Source of the DNA: Anagrus nilaparvatae
Taxonomy: Eukaryota > Arthropoda > Insecta > Hymenoptera > Mymaridae
NCBI GenBank assembly: GCA_022575985.1
Contig: JAKSXM010000272.1
Coordinates: 8,556,001-8,620,000, forward strand
Direction: 5' to 3'
Length of the DNA: 64,000 nucleotides
Both the position numbers and the translations under genes were made by a program. Position 1 is the first letter of the stretch. Every line of letters starts with the position of its first letter. Below, in pieces: positions 49,435-60,254 of the stretch. The notes under the pieces were generated by a model. It had not been told where the DNA came from, ran no database searches, and saw only the letters and a list, made by a program, of their open reading frames with translations.

Positions 49435-50555
49435 ATTATATATATGAGCATACCCATTACTTTTCATACAAAAATGTGCGCCCCTATGACTCCGATCGGA
49501 CTTTCAGGGGTGGTTTAGGGTAATAAAAAACTCAGCCATCCAAAAATTCTGCCACTTCGCAGGACGGGTTGTCGAGATACAAGCTCTAAAAGGTCCCAAA
49601 ATAGCTGTTTTTAGACAATTTTCAAAAATTTACTAGGCTTCAAGAATTAATCCAAATAAAATCCGGCTGGTCGCATTTTTTTCCTTGAACTTTCAACTTT
49701 TACCAAAAAAATTTTCAAAAAGTTTCAAGGAGTTGATTTTTAATGGCATTGATCAACGTAAGATTCATTTTATTAAAAACAGCTGATTTAACTTAAATTG
49801 TGGCTCAGCATCATTAGCTTAATGCTTAGCGATTGGTCTCATTAAAAGCGTCTAGCAAAGACCTTTTAAATGAGACCTTAAACGTTAAAAAAGTTCATCA
49901 TTGGCCGGAGATATAAGCAATTGAAAGTTTGCTGTTTCCGAAAATATCGATTTTTTAACAACTTTAATCGTCTGCAAAATTTTTCTCTGAGCACTTTAAG
50001 AGCTGAAAATTTCAGGGAAGCTTCTTTTAATATTAAAAAAAAATCTCTAAAAATTTGGGCGATGGTATTGTCTTCTGTTCGTAGATATAAGACTCTGAAA
50101 AAGTAGAATAATTGGACCAATATTGACCAATAAGTTGTTAAGAGGTCAACAAAAATTTTTCTTCTACAATATTCGAATAGCCAGGAAAAAATAAGCTCAA
50201 TTTAAAAAAAAAATTTTTATTTTTGACCGAAAAATAAGCAAGTTATCATCGTTTTAAGATTTTTTAAAAAATTGTCCAAAAATCCCAGTTTTAGGGTCCC
50301 TATACAATATTCTAACTTGAAATAACGATAACTCGCTTATTTGTCGGTCAAAAATGAAAACTTTTTTTTTTAAATCGTCGAATTTTTTCCTGGCTATTTG
50401 AATATTTACATCAAAAAAACTTTTTATATAAAAAAAATTTTTTTTTTTTTGAAAATTACTTTAGAGCTTACTTTAGTTTGTCAATGTATTAAGGTAGTTT
50501 TTGGCCCAAAAAAATAATTTCTGCATATAAAAATTTTTTTTATACTACCCGAAAA
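49435..50555. mobile_element. Single-arm copy of the 2.1-kb palindrome, with inverted loop
   Basis: 49435 to about 50410 matches one arm of 39911-41998 (CATTACTTTTCATACAAAA, GCCACTTCGCAGGACGGGTT). It then runs into the loop sequence, which here is in opposite orientation (TTTGTCAATGTATTAAGGTA and TTTTTGGCCC versus the reverse complement in the other copy). The second arm is absent. The opposed frames 49878-50120 are arm sequence. Confidence 0.8.
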
Positions 50556-52567
50556 TAATTTGTGTTTGGAAGCAGATCTTAAAATTCCAGCCCAAAATAC
50601 TTAAATACTTCGTAAGGTTATAGATATAAACAAATATGCTTACTTAAATTTTCTAAAATGAATAATAATCTTAATTATTTATTCATAGTGCACGCAGAAA
50701 CAATAAAAATACAGGTTTTTACTAATTAATATTACTTAATTTAATACAATAAAATTGTTTATTTAATAACAATTAAATTTTTGATTTTTTTTTCTATTTA
50801 TATTGTATATTATTAGTATAATTTTTAAATAATTATAAGGAGAATTATTTCATTTAAATTTTGTGCAAAAAGAATTGTCTAATTTAAAAACCAAATAGAT
50901 TGCAATTTTTTTTAAATTATTAAAAAATGCTTTTAGAGAATCAATTAATGTAAATAAATATTATAATTCTTTCATCATTAATTTAAAATTTTATGGAAAA
51001 TAAAAAGATAAACTTGTTTACTTTCTAATTATTTAATTTACCCGCGCCATTTAACTCATTTAAGCGGTAAAGTCAAAGTTTCTAAAATTGTCACCGGCGT
51101 CTCTGTTCTTTATTTGTTTATAAATAAATAACATTTCTGTTCTTCAAAAACGGTTTTAATAATAATAGTTTTAATAATAACTTGTTTTATAAAAAAAAAG
51201 GTTTATGTACTTTTTAGACTTAGTATTTATTAATTAAAAGTGTGCAAATATTATTTGGAAGGTAGCTGCTTAGGAAGGAAATGATTTGGTAAGTTTTTTG
51301 CATTTCTCTCTTTGTAATTTATAAATTCATTTTTCATTCTTACTTATAATTATATTTGTTCCCTGTACTTCTACTATGTCTTAAAATTACAAACTACCCA
51401 AAATATGTGATTTAAACTTCTAAATTAAAAACAAACTTTGTGTCTGTCTGTAGATATATTACGAAGCACTAAAAACCACTTACCAAATGACAAATTTGAT
51501 CTAGAATAACTGTAAAACATTAATGAAAATAGTAATTATATGAGGCTTCCCACCCCAACTGGGCCCAAGTTAAACTGAAGGATCGTAGAGATTGGCACGG
51601 ATTGGCATAAACTATTTTTTTCTCAATGTGAAACTAAAAATAAGTACTTTTACTCTATCTTATTCTTCCAGGTTAAATCCTTGATTTTTGGCTGTCATTT
51701 TTGTGTCTTTGGTCTAATTTATGCAGAAAAATTTTATGGCCCTTGTCTATGTGTATAAAAAATGCTTCAAATCTCAGTTTATTACGGAGTCCTCTCAGGC
51801 ACTCTATTATTTTATATACGTTACACGGATGGGTTTATACGTTACTTTGCGCAATAGAAAATTTTACATTACAAAAATTTTACTGCGCATTGAGGTAGAC
51901 GTAAAACGTAGCTATAAGTCTAATTGTAGATAGTCTCTTACTTTTCTGGATACGAGCCGTAAATATATTATTTTTCTTAGATGCTTATAGGGAATTTCCC
52001 AGAGGTTTCGATTTTTCCCAGGTTAATTATTTTGAAACATTATTTTTCAAAAATTAATATTTTTAAGAAGTCTATATTATTAAGTCTGGTGTGAAGCACT
52101 GGAAGTTTCAAGAATAAAATTCGTTTTCTAAGATATAAGTTTTGTGTATTTGATGATTTTAATAAAATTTTTAAACTTTTTCAACAATTTAAAAATCAAG
52201 GGTTTGTTTAAAAATAATTAAATATTCAAGAGTAGGAAGTTTCTCTAAGAATGTGACCTTCTTTAGGGATAAACCTCATTTTCAAGATCATTTATTCCTT
52301 TACAAAATCAAATTTATTATCTGGATATGATTTATCTAAGAGATTTAGTCTGAAAAAATTACATTTTTATGAGATTAGTAGTTTGTGGCACAAATAACTT
52401 AATTCAGAAAAATTTATAAAATGTCAAAATATTTTAGAAAAATAAATAAAATGAAAATTTTTACCACAAACTATTTAGAAGTACCACAGAAATTTTTTAG
52501 ATATTTTATCTAATAAAGCATTTTTTTGACAAAGTCACTTGACCTACTTAAAAGTATAATTTATTAA
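50556..52567. promoter_or_regulatory. Upstream region of the F-box gene, no coding gene
   Basis: A slightly GC-richer stretch at 51040-51110 and a good GTAAGT donor at 51290 could be a non-coding first exon of the F-box gene. This is inference. The frames at 51701-51933 show no domain. Confidence 0.3.
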
Positions 52568-52740
52568 TACAGTCAAACCTCCTATAGCGACCACCTCCAT
52601 AAAAAGACCGTTTTGGTCAGTCTATTTCAAATTCCTATAATTTTACACATAAAATAACCTCTCAATAGAGACCACTCCCTATAGCAACCACGACCACTTA
52701 TTTAGGACAATAAAGACCATCTTTTCTCTCATTTTTGTTT
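52568..52740. mobile_element. Transposon-end-like fragment (TACAGTCAAACCTCCTATAG)
   Basis: The phrase CAGTCAAACCTCCTATAGCG followed by repeats of the type TATAGYRACCAC is reminiscent of termini of pogo/Tigger-type Tc1-mariner elements. Only this end is seen, just upstream of the F-box gene. Confidence 0.35.
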
Positions 52741-52889
52741 GTTTTTATATTTTATTATTTCTAATTTTTAAGAATATTTTTGAATGTTTCAGATTTCGGA
52801 TTCAGTAAATAACTCTTCTCCATTCTTTTAATTCTTGAAAATTTTTTATCAATTTTTCGAGTAATTTTTGGGACCAGCTGTTATTAGCC

Positions 52890-54954
52890 ATGCAGAGTTT
52901 AAAAAAAATAAATTTAATAAGTGAGTTTAAAAATAAATTTGAATTCCTTTTTTTGATTAGGTATTAACAAATTTTTAATTGCAGATTTAGAAGCTGATGG
53001 GCAATCAAAAGCTGAAGAAAACTTTTTAAATACTGCCGATAAAATTACTATTAATTCCTTGAACGACGACTGCTTGATACACATATTTCATTATCTTACA
53101 ATAGGCGAAAAAATAAAAATAGAATCTGTTTGTAAAAATTGGAACAGAGTTTCGAAACTTTCATGGAATCATTTAAAAACTCTTGAGTTCTCTAGTATTG
53201 TACCATACAGATTTAATGAAAAAAACGATAAAACTTTTATAAAAAAGAATACCATTTATGTAAGAAAAATTTTGGAAAGGTGCGGAGTTTACTTAAATGA
53301 ATTGTGTATCAATGCTAACAGAGTAAAAGATTGTATACTATCGCCTCTGATTTGGATGGATATACTTGAAAATTGTAAGAATATTATTAAACTGAATGTA
53401 AGAGACGTAAGGCAACGTTTAATTTTTGAAGAATATTTGGAATCTCTATTTAGTAGAAATCCAAGGATAAGCAGCATATCTTTAAGTGATTTAATTGTTA
53501 CTGGCAAATGTTTGCTAAATTTAGATTTTAATCGCATATACCACCTTAGTTTATTTAACTGTAAATTTCACTCAAAAGAAAACTTAAATACTTTTTTAAG
53601 AAAATTAAAGAATTTAAACTCAATTAATTTGGTGGATGATTCTAATAACGTCACTCAAATAATAGAAGCATTGATTATGAGTGAATCAAAAAATATACTG
53701 AAAATTAATGTTGCATTAAACGAAACCTCGTCTTTAGATAACCTTCTGCTGTTCTGGGAAAATCAGAAAAAAGTAGAAAAAATAAGCTTAAAGAATGTTT
53801 TAATTAGTCAAAACTTATTAGATAATGTTACGATGGAATGTCTTGAAGAATTCAATTTGGAACTTTCTGATTCATCATCTCAAAAATATATTTTTAATTT
53901 TTCAAAATTTTTTTCACGGAGTAAAAAACTTCGAAAAGTAAAGTTAGAGAATATATTTATTTCTAAATTCATCATGTGTTCACCAGCAACATTTCTGGAT
54001 GAATTAGTTATGGTATTTTTGGAAATTCAGTCTGCAGAAAATCTTTTTAACCTATCATTAATTTTACAAGTTCGCAAACTTACATTATACAATGTATTGA
54101 TTGATGAGAAAATAATAGACAGCAAAAATAATCTCTCGCCATTAACATCTTTGGAAGAACTTGAAATGAATTTTGACGAAGTTCCTACGATTCAAACTGA
54201 AGAAAAGTTATTATATCTAGCAAATTTTTTATCCAAGCAACATAATTTGCGAAAGTTTCAATGTGATGGATTGGATATTAATGAAAAAGTAATGACCAGC
54301 TTACCAAATGAGCATCTTGAAGAGTTATTTTTAGAATTTTCTACAACGGAAAATGTTGAAAATATTTTAAAATCTCTTGGCCGATTTCAAAAATTGAAAA
54401 CTTTCATTGTGGATTTTTGTATATTAAATACCAATTCCTCGCAAATACTATTTGAATCAATAAATGAAAATATAAAAGAAATGTACATTCGTACTTTCGA
54501 GTTTTTGTTACCATCTGATAAAGTATTATCATTCGGTAGGTTACAAAATCTTGAATCCTTTAGTATTTATAATTCAGATCAAGATTTATTTGAAATAGAT
54601 ATGTTACTAAAAAATTTATCGCAGTGTAAGAATTTGAAATATTTATATATCGATCATTGTCTATTTACAAACGCAGGATTAGCTGGGTTAACCAACTTGA
54701 ATATATTACGTGTGTACTCTTCCATCAATAAAAATGAAACATTTGTTGAATTTATTGAAAATCTAATATATCTCAAAGAGTTAAGAATTATGAATTGCAG
54801 ATATGTAACTGAAGATTTAATAAAAAAAGCTAGTGAAGTAAAAACTAAGCGCGGAGATACTCACATTTTAAAAATAGAACTCAATAATGCATTTTTTTAT
54901 TCTAACTACCCGAAGTTGAGATCTTCACCATTAGTAATTGCAGATTGGAAATAA
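52890..54954 (+). CDS. F-box and leucine-rich-repeat protein, 2 exons, 666 aa
   Basis: Likely a substrate-recognition subunit of an SCF (Skp1-Cullin-F-box) ubiquitin ligase. Exon 1 is 52890-52920 (ATG, 31 nt, donor GTGAGT). Exon 2 is 52985-54954 (after TTGCAG). The phase-1 junction gives an in-frame 2001-nt CDS. The long open frame has no ATG near the F-box, only a TTG at 53059, which is why the upstream exon is needed. F-box at residues ~35-80: INSLNDDCLIHIFHYLTIGE, then KIESVCKNWNRVS. The rest (~100-650) is many irregular leucine-rich repeats of the type L(K)xLxLxxxxI, for example LESFSIYNSD, LKYLYIDHCLF, LKELRIMNCRYVTEDLI (C-terminal, AMN1-like pattern). No transmembrane segment. AATAAA at 55012. 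Orthologue not identified; it may be a lineage-specific F-box/LRR copy. Confidence 0.85.
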
Positions 54955-55017
54955 TTGATTCATTCTTAAAGAAATATATATTTTATTTAGTGTCTCAGTC
55001 ACAATATTTTAAATAAA

Positions 55018-56256
55018 ACTTAATACTATTTTTGCATTCAAAATTTATTCACATATATTTTTTTTACAATTAAATAATTATTGTAACTTTTGGATTTTTT
55101 TGAATTCCGGGACTTGATGTTCTTAAAATCTAACATCAACTTATTAGTTTATAACTTATTTGAAGTTTCCAATTCATGCTTTATAAATTGCTCTGAACTT
55201 CGCTATATTTTAAGAATGTGCCTTACTTTTAAATTTAAGTACAAAAAATGTTGAAAATCCTTAATTTAGAATAGTTTATAATTAGTTAAATCAATTTTGT
55301 AACTTACTTATTTTGTATTTTATAAATTTAACTACATGTTTTATTTTTATACTGTAATAATTTTTTGCTTTTGAAAACAAAATAAAAAAATGACGTGAAT
55401 TTTTAAGTTTTTTTAATAATCACATTTTAACAATCTCATTCAAATAGAATGAAAATAACACTGTCTAGATATTAAATTATCAATATATTTTTGAATTTTC
55501 AAAAATTTTTCGCTTATCTAAAAAACATTAAACAAATATTTTATAGTTGGTGAAGCACTTTGAATAGAAAAGATGACAAAATCTCTACAAAGAATGAGAA
55601 AAAACTTTGAGTGAAAACAGTAAGATAATCATTAAATTTAATGAAATTATTTGACAATTTTTCAAAATTAAAACAATGCTATCTTGTAAATCAGAATAAA
55701 AAATTTTACATTTATTAAAGCCAAAAATTTGAAAACTTATATTTTTTTAATACTATTTAATTATTTATTTATAAATATTATTTACTATAAAATATAAAAT
55801 CCACATAAAAAAAATTGACCAAAAGAAATTGATAAAATTTCTATAATCATAGAAGACACATCTACACAATAATTTTACAATATTTACCTGTACTACAAAA
55901 AAATTACGAAGGGATAAATAATTAACCTAATATTGACCAAAATATGCTCCAATAAATCGCTAAAAAACATTATTCTACAAAAAAAAATTTTTTGTTTCAA
56001 CAATTTTAGACTCCTTTCTTTCTCTTTTTTCTGGTTCTTTTTACAATTATATAAAATGTGTCGCAAATAGAAAAAATTATTTCTTGGACAAAAATTTTCG
56101 AAAACTTAATTTTTTATACTGAAAGAAAGTTCTTAAAATCCTGATAGATAAAATTATAGAAGTTTAAAATCAGCTGTGGAATTAAAATTTTACTTTACAA
56201 AATAGTGAACTTTAGATTTGACTTTAAAAAATTCTAGTATGCTAACTTTTTTCAAA
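55018..56256. other. Intergenic, nothing recognised
   Basis: Strongly AT-rich. No frame, repeat family or RNA gene recognised. Confidence 0.4.
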
Positions 56257-57047
56257 TTATACAATCTCATTTAATTCATTAACATCAGTTTTTCTAATTT
56301 GAACATTTTTTCTAGATTTTCGATTACTTATGATTACCTTCATTTTTTTTGAAAAAATCTTTAATATCAATTCCCTTGCTTTTTTTCGACAAATAATAGA
56401 GCCAGATAAATTCAATAAAAAAACAAATAAATCAAAAACTGTTCCAATAAACATGATAAAAATTAAAATCACAGGCAAATAGTCGTTTTCGTCATTAAAA
56501 TTGTAACAACTTTTCTGTTTTATAATTTTATTTGCATGATTTTAATCAGCTTTCCACTTTAAATCTAATCCCATTTCTAGCATCCTTTTTTAAGTTTCAT
56601 CAAAATTATTTATTATAGGAAAATTATGTCTAAAGCGTAGGATATTTATAGATTTATAAATAATAAACTGGCTTATATTAAATCGAATTCCATTAAAAAA
56701 TCTTTTTTGTAAAAATTTTGCAGCATCTATTTTGTTAATGATTAGAACTGTATTTTCATTTATCATATTTATCGTTTCCATCCCATTAAAAAATTTAGCA
56801 ATTTGAGTAACGCTGTTAAATATTCCCGTTGTGTAACTTCTTAAACTATTTAACAAATAATTGTTATCGAGAAACAGAAAAATATGTTTTTTTCAAATAT
56901 TTCCTCAAAAGATTCGATTACTGCTTTATTATTGTTTTCAAATTTCAATGAAGTTAAATCAGAAATAATTTCGGTAACAAAAAATAGCGATACTGCAATC
57001 AAAGTAAAAAATATTATTTTTGTTCTTAAGCAACGACGAGGTTTCAT
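56257..57047 (-). pseudogene. Decayed multi-pass membrane protein, possibly an insect chemoreceptor
   Basis: Three minus-strand blocks lie in order: 57047-56850 from ATG (MKPRRCLRTKIIFFTLIAVS, a membrane segment, then an acidic stretch), 56856-56590 in another frame (FLDNNYLLNSLRSYT..., continuing after a one-base shift near 56860), and 56478-56257 after in-frame stops (ILIFIMFIGTVFDLFVFLLN membrane segment, then SGSIICRKKARELILKIFSK and a basic tail). The layout of hydrophobic segments with an RKKAxELxxKI tail recalls gustatory/odorant receptors, but I recognise no diagnostic motif. Introns cannot be excluded. Function unknown. Confidence 0.3.
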
Positions 57048-57099
57048 ATTTACTCCATATTGGCAACAGAAATAATACTTAGTTTTTATTCGTCTCACT

Positions 57100-57567
57100 T
57101 CTATTGTTCGTCACTTTATAATATGGTCTAAAAAACTCGAAGAAACGTATCAGCAAGGTGTGCCGTCAATTATTTTTTTTTCAAAAAGTTTGAAAGCGAA
57201 AAATATGAATTATATTACGAAAATTATAAAAGATTTTAGGAAATAAATGAAACCCTTAAGTAGGATATAGATAAGATATCAAGAAAAACATAAAAAGATC
57301 ATATGAAATCTAATTTTAGATTTAAAATAAATATTTACATGGTTTGGTAAAATAAGCAAAAAATAAAACACGATTTCTTTTATATAATCATCAATTGCGA
57401 GTGACGCATCGTAAAACTTGCCATTTTTCCAACGGGATGTTAAAAAGTAGTCATAGGCGAAGTTACCCTGAGCGCGAAAAAAAAGGAGTTTTTCATCTAT
57501 CTTGAGATATCTCAATGTTTAGACCGTCAAAAAAACTAAAAATTACGTTTTTCGAAGTTTTCAAAAC
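57100..57567. other. Intergenic, one unexplained short frame
   Basis: The minus-strand frame 57515-57279 contains SRWKNGKFYDASLAIDDYIKE, which looks protein-like (WKxGKFYDA is seen in some transposon-associated and BEN-type proteins). It has no ATG or partners. Possibly a fragment of a mobile-element protein. Confidence 0.25.
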
Positions 57568-58424
57568 AAGTTAAAAAAAAAATACCCTGCCAACTAACTG
57601 GCACTAAGGTTCTTCAAACAATGAGCTAAATACTTCAATATGCCACAGATATCACCGATTACAAACTTGCAATCATACATTCATTTCTATTAACTTTTAA
57701 AAGTTAAAAGAAAATTTATGTATTGAATTCAACTAAGTCTATTTTTTTCAAAATAAAATCCAGCGTAATTCATTGGATAATATTCAAGATGGTACTTTCA
57801 TGGAATTAAATGAAGTATTACACCAAAAAAAAAATATTGCAGTTTTTTTAATTTTGAGAAAAATTTTGGAAAAATTCGGTATCAGATCCAAAAAATGACT
57901 ATAAACGAACTGTCTAAAACTAGTGCTCTCGTAGAAATAAATTAGGTACTACGTCCAAAAAGAGAAAAAAATTTGGTGTTTTTTGTATTTTTTTATGACG
58001 AAATTTTTAGGAAAATAATTTTCAAAAAATTAAGTATCAGATTCGAGATATCGAGTAAAAACCATACTTTCAAATATCAGTACTTTCATGGTAATAAATT
58101 CGAGAAAAAAATTTTGGGAAAAAAATTTTAAAAAAATTAAGTATCAGATCCAGATAAAGTAAAAACCATACTTTCAAATATCAGTACTTTCATGGTAATA
58201 AATTCGAGAAAAAAATTTTGGGAAAAAAATTTTAAAAAAATTAAGTATCAGATCCAGATAAAGTAAAAACCATACTTTCAAATATAAGTACTTTCGTGGA
58301 AATAAATGAGGTATTACATCCAAATTTAAAAAAAAAAGTACCTCGAGCTTTTTTGGTGAAAAAATTTTTGAATAAAAAATTAGGTTTTAACTCCATAATG
58401 TTTGTGAAATATCACTGATTATAT

Positions 58425-58469
<45 letters not shown>

Positions 58470-58575
58470 GACTTTTTTTAAAAACCGGTTTTTTAGCTTC
58501 CTGGGGTCTCAAAACGTGCTTATGTGCCAAAAAATCAAAAATCGAAATTTGATCTATCACAATGGTTCCTCATAA
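57568..58575 (+). mobile_element. Short copy of the A-rich ~156-bp-unit repeat family
   Basis: Same opening module as 4440 (TGGCACTAAGGTTCTTCAAA; ACTTCAATATGCCACAGATA) and same closing module as 9345/10235 ((CA)n, AAACCGGTTTTTTAGCTTCC, AAAACGTGCTTATGTGCC, GGTTCCTC). Only a few internal units lie between, including a perfect tandem pair at 58050-58270 (~120 bp). It defines the element ends. Confidence 0.75.
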
Positions 58576-60254
58576 AATACAAATAATTCATAAAAATACA
58601 AAAATTTTGACATCAACCACGCCCAAATCGAATGATTCGGTCCGGAGATATTAATTTTGGAGTAAAAAACATGTTTTAACCTCCCCCGATAAACTCAGGG
58701 GGGTGGGGGTGCCGACCCCTGGAATCTTATTTCTTATCATAAACCATCAAATTGAGCCAAAAAAATATACTGATGTTGGAAACCATACCTTTTTCCGTAG
58801 TAGCCTTTAATTTTAAATCCTATTTTTTAAAATAATTAATTTGTGTATTAAAAAATTTGAATGAATATTTTATTTTATTTAAAAAATTTTAAAATAAACC
58901 TGATTTTTTATATATTTTATGAGCTTTAGAAAAAAGAATGTAAGTTTTTTAAGCTTTCTATTGGCTTGGGTATAAATGATGACTTTATACAATAAAAACA
59001 AGAAAAAAATTTTTTATGACGATTTAACGTCAACTAGATGGCCATAATATGACCATAATTGATGACCAGTTTATGCATGGTAAAAATTTTCCACAGGGTT
59101 GTTCACATACTAAAATTATCATTACTAAACGGGCTTAATTATCCAAGCCTTTTGGATAAAGCTAGATTTATCCAAGCACTGGCGAATAAAGAAAATGAAA
59201 ACTATCAAGAATCTAACTTTATCTAACACCACTTGGGTAAACTTAGCATTATCTGTTTAGACCTAGGTTTATTCAGGAATCAGACTCTACCCGTAAGATA
59301 TTATATATTCTTTGGTATCACACGCATTATAATTTTTCGTTTCCGTTCCCCCTTAACGATTAGATAATATTTTATTTGCATAAAATTAAATTGTTGACAT
59401 GAATTTATGTATAATAATTTGATTATTATTATATTATTTAAAATATAATTTCTTTATATTGTTAATAAATTTAATCAATTAATTTTTAGAGTAGTACAGT
59501 TTTTATTATCTTTTATTTAATAAAAAACTATAAAAAGCAAAAAATTTTACATTTACAATTTACAAAAACATACTTTAACTTTTTTAATCAAATATAAAAA
59601 AAATTATCAAAATATTTATTAATTTTACTTAGAAATCTCTTATCTTTTTTATTGATACAGTATTTTTGTTTGTTCCTTGAATATTTAAAAATTATAATAT
59701 TATAAAAATATCAGGCTGTTACTTAAAAAATATTATTGTCATCAATCTGCTTTTTAAAATATTCCCCACCAACCCTATCAGCGTTACGTAATTTTTGAAC
59801 TTCCCCTTATGAGTGAAATTTTTAGTAAATTGGATTTTCGTAAAAAAAAAGTGTCAAAAAAAAATCTTGTCCAACCATTTGCTATCATAAAAAAATTTGC
59901 TTTAATTTTTTTCAAAATTTTAAATAATTTTTATGACCTCACACGACAATAAATTTAATAACTGATATTATTATCGTCATAATAAATATACTATGCGATA
60001 GTAAATGCTTGAACAAGATTATTTGCAGTGTACTTTTAAGAAATTATTAACACCCTAATACGTTATTCTTTATAACTGTATTATACATAAATATAAAGTT
60101 GATAAATTTTTTAATCAATATAAGACTGTTTATATAGTTTAAATTTGTTTGCTAAAATTTTATGAATTTATTTATCTTAAAATAAGCATAACCATTACAC
60201 ACGTATTAGTTAGTGTTTGCTCTGTTCTGAAGCATTAAATTTATTCAAATAATT
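58576..60254. promoter_or_regulatory. Intergenic and upstream region of acid phosphatase C
   Basis: No gene seen. 59090-59290 has scattered repeats of TATCCAAGC/TTATCTAACTT. A G-rich patch (GGGGGTGGGGG) is at 58700. The promoter of phosphatase C must lie near 60200, but no motif is distinctive. Confidence 0.3.

Noticed and set aside
53289..53537. Minus-strand frame inside the F-box gene
   Set aside because: Shadow of the coding strand, no domain.
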